Below, piece by piece: positions 60,093 to 63,679 of a stretch of 63,679 nucleotides of DNA. The translations under genes were made by a program, and so were the position numbers. How positions within the stretch are numbered: the first letter of the stretch is position 1; each line of letters opens with the position of its first letter. The stretch is taken from NCBI GenBank assembly GCA_905236755.1, contig CAJOCR010000014.1, positions 1 to 63,679 on the forward strand, given 5' to 3'. The notes under the pieces were generated by a model, which saw only the letters and a list, made by a program, of their open reading frames with translations, did no database searches and was not told where the DNA came from. Origin of the DNA: an uncultured Prevotella sp. Lineage in GTDB: Bacteria; Bacteroidota; Bacteroidia; Bacteroidales; Bacteroidaceae.

Positions 60093-61952
60093 ATGAGAAA
60101 ACTTGAATTACTTGCGCCTGCAAAGAATCTAGAAACAGGTATTGCTGCCATTGATCATGGTGCCGATGCCGTATATATTGGAGCCAATAGATTTGGTGCC
60201 CGTCAGGCTGCTGGTAATAGTGTTGACGATATTCGTCAGCTTTGTGACTATGCTCATCAGTATGGAGCAACGGTTCATGTCACAGTAAACACCATTGTTT
60301 ATAACGATGAGCTTGCCGACACTAAGCAACTCATACGTCAACTTGTAGAGATAGGTGTTGATGCCTTGCTCATACAGGATATGGGCATTCTTGAATATTG
60401 TGTTTCCTTGCGTAAGGAATATATAGGAAAACATTTCCCAGAAATACATTCTTCTACACAATGCGACTCGCGTACAGCAGAGAAAGTAGCATGGTTGCAT
60501 CAACTGGGGTGCGATCGTGTGGTACTTGCTCGTGAACTCTCTATAGAAGAAATAAAAAACATACACGAAAAGAATCCTGATGTTGATCTCGAAGCTTTCG
60601 TTCATGGAGCTCTTTGTGTTAGCTATTCGGGAATATGCTATGCCTCTCAGTATTGTTTTAATCGTTCAGCAAATAGGGGAGAGTGCGCCCAGTTCTGTCG
60701 CATGAAGTTTGACCTTGTTGACAATAAAGGACGTGAGATAGAACATCAGCGACACCTTCTTTCGTTGAAAGACATGTGTCAGATAGATCATCTTGAAGAA
60801 CTTGCTGATGCTGGTGCTTGTGCCTTTAAGATTGAAGGTCGTCTCAAAGGTGTTGACTACGTCAAGAATGTAGTTTCAGCCTATAGTAAGCGTCTTAACG
60901 AACTTGTTGCCAAGCGTCCAAATGAGTATCAACGTGCCTCTTATGGCAATATCGAATACTCTTTTACCCCTAATCTCAATAAAACATTCAATCGAGGTTA
61001 TACCACCTATTTCCTTCGTGGTCGTCAGCCTGATATCGCCAGCTTCGACACACCTAAGGCTTTAGGTGAATATGTAGGAAAAATAAAGGAAATACGTCAC
61101 GACAGTTTTAATGTTGCTGGAACAGCAAGCTTTGCCAATGGTGATGGTCTATGTTTCTTCAATTCTAATCATGAACTCGAAGGTTTCCGCATCAACCGTG
61201 CAGTAGGCAACCGCCTCTTTCCATTAAAGATGCCAGCCAACCTCAAACCTGGTCTTGGACTTTATCGTAATAATGATGTAGAGTTCTCAAAGATTCTTGC
61301 TTCAAAGACAGCTACTCGTCGTATACCTGTTGTATTCACTTTTAAAGCTATTACTGACGGTTTTTCACTTACCATGAGTCTTACTGATGGCAGTCAGAAA
61401 GTATCGTCATCTGTGACATTCGAACATCAGGAGGCGAAGCGTCCTCAGCACGATAATATAGTAAAGCAGTTGTCAAAGGTTGGCAACACTATATATGATT
61501 GTGTGCAGATAGATATTGCTGAAGGAGCCGACAGTTTTTTCATACCATCAAGTGTGTTGAGTCAGCTTCGTCAGGATGTCACAGGCAAGCACTTCGATTT
61601 TTCTACACAGCAGCAGCCAGTACAGCCACAGGACAATGTAAAGGCATTGGTGTGGCAGTCAGAATACAAATCCTATCCCTATACTTACAATATAAGTAAC
61701 GATGAGGCACGTCAGTTCTATGAGAAGGCACAGCTTAATAACATACAGCAAGCCTTTGAGGTAGTGCCAACTCCAAATCCACTTATCATGCAATGTCGTC
61801 ATTGCATACGTTACAGTCTTGGCTATTGTGTTAAACGAGGAGGTGAGCGCCCTACATGGAGCGAACCGCTCACTCTTATCCTTGGCGATGGTCGTCGCTT
61901 TCATTTGGAATTCAAATGTTCAGAGTGTCAGATGAATATCTATGCGGACTAA
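60093..61952 (+). CDS. peptidase U32 family protein, RlhA-like
   Basis: This 619-aa protein has the U32 N-terminal barrel LELLAPAKNLETGIAAIDHGADAVYIGA. The conserved HGALCVSYSGICYASQYCFNRSANRGECAQFCRMKF carries the cysteine set typical of this family. A C-terminal domain ends with two further CxxC-like pairs (MQCRHCIRYSLGYC, FKCSECQMN). Despite the name, characterised relatives are RNA-hydroxylation proteins: E. coli RlhA modifies 23S rRNA cytidine 2501, and TrhP acts on tRNA. Length and C-terminal domain favour RlhA. The gene follows metA by 26 nt and overlaps the next gene by 11 nt. Confidence 0.88.
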   Translation: MRKLELLAPAKNLETGIAAIDHGADAVYIGANRFGARQAAGNSVDDIRQLCDYAHQYGATVHVTVNTIVYNDELADTKQLIRQLVEIGVDALLIQDMGILEYCVSLRKEYIGKHFPEIHSSTQCDSRTAEKVAWLHQLGCDRVVLARELSIEEIKNIHEKNPDVDLEAFVHGALCVSYSGICYASQYCFNRSANRGECAQFCRMKFDLVDNKGREIEHQRHLLSLKDMCQIDHLEELADAGACAFKIEGRLKGVDYVKNVVSAYSKRLNELVAKRPNEYQRASYGNIEYSFTPNLNKTFNRGYTTYFLRGRQPDIASFDTPKALGEYVGKIKEIRHDSFNVAGTASFANGDGLCFFNSNHELEGFRINRAVGNRLFPLKMPANLKPGLGLYRNNDVEFSKILASKTATRRIPVVFTFKAITDGFSLTMSLTDGSQKVSSSVTFEHQEAKRPQHDNIVKQLSKVGNTIYDCVQIDIAEGADSFFIPSSVLSQLRQDVTGKHFDFSTQQQPVQPQDNVKALVWQSEYKSYPYTYNISNDEARQFYEKAQLNNIQQAFEVVPTPNPLIMQCRHCIRYSLGYCVKRGGERPTWSEPLTLILGDGRRFHLEFKCSECQMNIYAD

Positions 61953-62949
61953 GCACTATTCACATATCGTTCTGTTTGTATCAGCAATCTTTTGTTTGCT
62001 GACATTGTCATCATGCTATCATCAGAAGCCCAAGACACATGACGCTTTTGTAGAGTATAATGAACGACAGCGCGATTCCATCTCATTCAGCAGTTCTCGT
62101 CATTACACCAAGAACTACAATTTCGTTGTCAAGGCCGATTCTATCACCTTGGTTCATCAGCAGCCAGAAGAGGTAGCCTCAGGACTACCTATAGACTCGT
62201 TTGAAGTTTATAAGCACAATCATCTTGTTGTTGCTGATATTCGTATGCTTTCAGCCGATTCAGTTGATTCAGTATGGGTTCAGATAGCTCGCGACCAAAC
62301 AACAATAGGCTGGATTCATGAATCCGACCTATTACCAAATGTAGTACCCGATGATCCTATTTCGCAGTTCATATCTACATTTTCAGATATTCACCTGCTC
62401 ATATTCCTTATTGTCATCAGCTTTATTGCAGCAGGCTATCTTGCCCGTACTTTCACACGCAAGAAAGCTCGAATAGTGCATTTTAATGATATCGATTCTG
62501 TTTATCCCACATTACTTGCTGTAGTAGTGGCGGCATCAGCCACATTCTATGCAAGCATACAAACCTTTGCACCCGAGGTATGGCGTCATTTCTATTATCA
62601 TCCCACGCTAAATCCATTCTCAGTGCCAACATTGTTGTCTATCTTCCTTATTTCCGTGTGGTCGATAATCATCATAGCATTGGCTGCTGTCGATGACACC
62701 CTACATCTGTTAAACAAAGCCGATGCAATTCTTTATCTCTGTGGTTTAGGAGCAGTGTGTGCTGTAAACTATATTGTGTTCAGTATATCAACACTTTATT
62801 ACATCGGATATATCTTCCTTGCCTTATACATTTATTTTGCCTTCGACCGCTATTATAATTACAGTATGGCAAAATATATCTGTGGCAACTGTGGAGCTAA
62901 ACTTGTACACAAAGGTCGTTGCCCACATTGTGGAGCAACGAATGAATAG
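61942..62949 (+). CDS. lipoprotein with SH3-like domain, membrane helices and zinc ribbon
   Basis: This 335-aa protein has signal MRTKHYSHIVLFVSAIFCLLTLSSC. An extracytoplasmic SH3-like segment follows (VVADIRMLSADSVDSVWVQIARDQTTIGWIHESDLL). About five transmembrane helices lie at residues 150-310, and a C-terminal zinc ribbon (ICGNCGAKLVHKGRCPHCG) faces the cytoplasm if the helix count is odd. I do not know a function. Its start overlaps the U32 gene by 11 nt, so translation is coupled. Such zinc-ribbon membrane proteins recur in Bacteroidales without assigned role. Confidence 0.82.
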   Translation: MRTKHYSHIVLFVSAIFCLLTLSSCYHQKPKTHDAFVEYNERQRDSISFSSSRHYTKNYNFVVKADSITLVHQQPEEVASGLPIDSFEVYKHNHLVVADIRMLSADSVDSVWVQIARDQTTIGWIHESDLLPNVVPDDPISQFISTFSDIHLLIFLIVISFIAAGYLARTFTRKKARIVHFNDIDSVYPTLLAVVVAASATFYASIQTFAPEVWRHFYYHPTLNPFSVPTLLSIFLISVWSIIIIALAAVDDTLHLLNKADAILYLCGLGAVCAVNYIVFSISTLYYIGYIFLALYIYFAFDRYYNYSMAKYICGNCGAKLVHKGRCPHCGATNE

Positions 62950-63085
62950 CCCTTTTTACTAAGATATGAGTTCCTGATAATCTTGGATATTGGAAAGAAA
63001 ACGATTAAAGATAATTCATTATAAATGAGGATTTCATATCCCATCCATTTGCCTTATCTTTGCAACTGATTATTTCTGTTAGATA

Positions 63086-63122
63086 TAAAAAGGGACTTTG
63101 TGCTTTGCCAAAGTCCCTTTTT
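63086..63122 (+). terminator. terminator after the zinc-ribbon gene
   Basis: GGGACTTTG (63092-63100) pairs with CAAAGTCCC (63109-63117), extended by A-T pairs and followed by T. With the TATCTTTG box at 63055-63062 it would also delimit a transcript of about 54 nt. Confidence 0.85.
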
Positions 63123-63444
63123 GTCTTATTAAGGTTTCTGCCCCCCCCCGGGGGGGACGGGGGAGATCTGTCGAAGACCTACTGAGCATGAGGAAGTAAT
63201 GCGAAGGGGGTAAAGACCATTGAAGGGTTAGTTTGGAGCAGGGAAAAGACCATTGCGTTAGTTTTACTTGACGCTTTACGCTTGACGTTTGTGTGCTTTT
63301 CTTTACAATCATCAGAAAGGGCCAAATTTGAACTTTCTGGGCAGGTAATTTTTTTTCTCTGCCCAGAAACTAAAAAAATCTCTTTTTTAAAAATTATATG
63401 TATTTCAGTATAAATGTCAACTGTCAAGCGTCAAGTCTTTCCTT

Positions 63445-63500
63445 CGCTACAGTCTCGTTTCTATTTCGCTTCTCTTTCGTATATGTGTCGTTCAAGAGCG
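63445..63500 (-). repeat. inverted copy of the 56-bp module
   Basis: The reverse complement matches 410-465 with about 8 differences, including CGCTCTTGAACG against CGCTCTTGAGCG. Here it is non-coding. Confidence 0.75.
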
Positions 63501-63551
63501 AAGAATATGCGACTAATAGGGGGCACTCGCAAAATCCTGTGTTGAGAATTT

Positions 63552-63679
63552 AAATATACTCTGTATAATAGTTCATTATCAAAAGAAAATGAAGATGATT
63601 AGAGCATTCTGCTCTTTTAATGATTTTATGCTGCCGTCTTTATGAAAACAAGTTTTCAACAGCCTGCATCATAAACTCA
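63552..63679 (+). repeat. dispersed 128-bp repeat, copy B, cut by the window edge
   Basis: It matches 1393-1520 in the same orientation; the hairpin AGAGCATTCTGCTCT is conserved with a compensatory-neutral loop change. It probably continues beyond the window. Confidence 0.75.

Larger units (their letters stand above)
62950..63679. other. gene-free repeat-rich right end
   Basis: No credible gene is present. The stretch has a lone TATCTTTG box (63055-63062), a strong hairpin terminator (63086-63122), a C9G7 run (about 63142-63157), two mutually exclusive hairpins (63313-63369), the inverted 56-bp module (63445-63500) and the right copy of the 128-bp repeat (63552-63679). The composition resembles 1-2400. 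Confidence 0.7.

Noticed and set aside
63142..63163. C9G7 tract as a phase-variation switch
   Set aside because: It lies in non-coding DNA with no reading frame or promoter spacing that depends on it. It looks like a decayed version of the C4/G5 inverted motif near 58-80.
1..63679. Circular or plasmid molecule because both ends share repeats
   Set aside because: The end repeats are diverged copies of a dispersed family and not identical overlaps, and the gene content is core chromosomal.

Overview
The window is chromosomal DNA of a Bacteroidales bacterium, most likely a Prevotella-type member of the Prevotellaceae. Several signs agree. Promoters follow the Bacteroidetes pattern TTTG-N19/20-TAnnTTTG, and leaders mostly lack Shine-Dalgarno sequences. 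Lipoproteins carry acidic surface-export signals. There is a sphingolipid serine palmitoyltransferase, a Lys-type short phosphoglycerate dehydrogenase, a hexameric glutamate dehydrogenase and many TPR proteins. Most of the window is ordinary core genome. No phage, insertion sequence, CRISPR array or defence island is visible.

Layout. 1-2400: an alkD-like gene inside a repeat-rich, nearly gene-free stretch. 2400-8513: a vitamin B12 uptake operon led by a cobalamin riboswitch (TonB receptor, BtuG-like surface lipoprotein, binding protein, BtuC permease, PduO-type adenosyltransferase). 8700-14744: pheS, a lipoprotein, murB and gyrA. 14779-18337: three paralogous TPR proteins. 18345-23873: a DbpA-like helicase, then serC, serA, a DUF1015 protein and a YigZ protein. 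tRNA-Ser(CGA) and a small lipoprotein follow. 24945-33326 is all on the minus strand: gdhA, an RhlE-type helicase, an LptF/LptG permease, tgt and lon. 33642-36781: trmN6, then a divergent pair of a lipid kinase and serine palmitoyltransferase. 36824-39974: pflA and pflB. 40207-45525: tRNA-Pro(TGG), a DedA protein, a TPR protein, glnS and mltG. 46065-46902: a three-gene envelope cassette (YtxH, holin-like, small protein). 47142-58885: SPOR lipoprotein, ruvX, def, an unrecognised small gene, a large TPR protein, thrS-infC-rpmI-rplT, an ABC-F ATPase and an M13 peptidase. 59149-62949: metA with an acetyl-type residue, an RlhA-like U32 protein and a zinc-ribbon membrane lipoprotein. 62950 to the end is repeats again.

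The less ordinary content is in the intergenic DNA. (i) A mosaic of dispersed repeats occurs at both ends of the window; one module supplies the last codons of alkD. (ii) Degenerate 11-bp tandem arrays occur in two sequence families at five places, including a perfect 33-bp inverted copy shared by two loci 12 kb apart. (iii) Four hairpins recur every 41-43 bp between gdhA and a helicase gene. (iv) Two orphan promoter-terminator pairs (near 45.7 kb and 44.4 kb) predict small RNAs, or an attenuated glnS leader in the second case. (v) A bulged hairpin precedes rpmI-rplT.

All coordinates, motifs and alignments were read by eye. Family names come from recognising sequence motifs; no database search was run.
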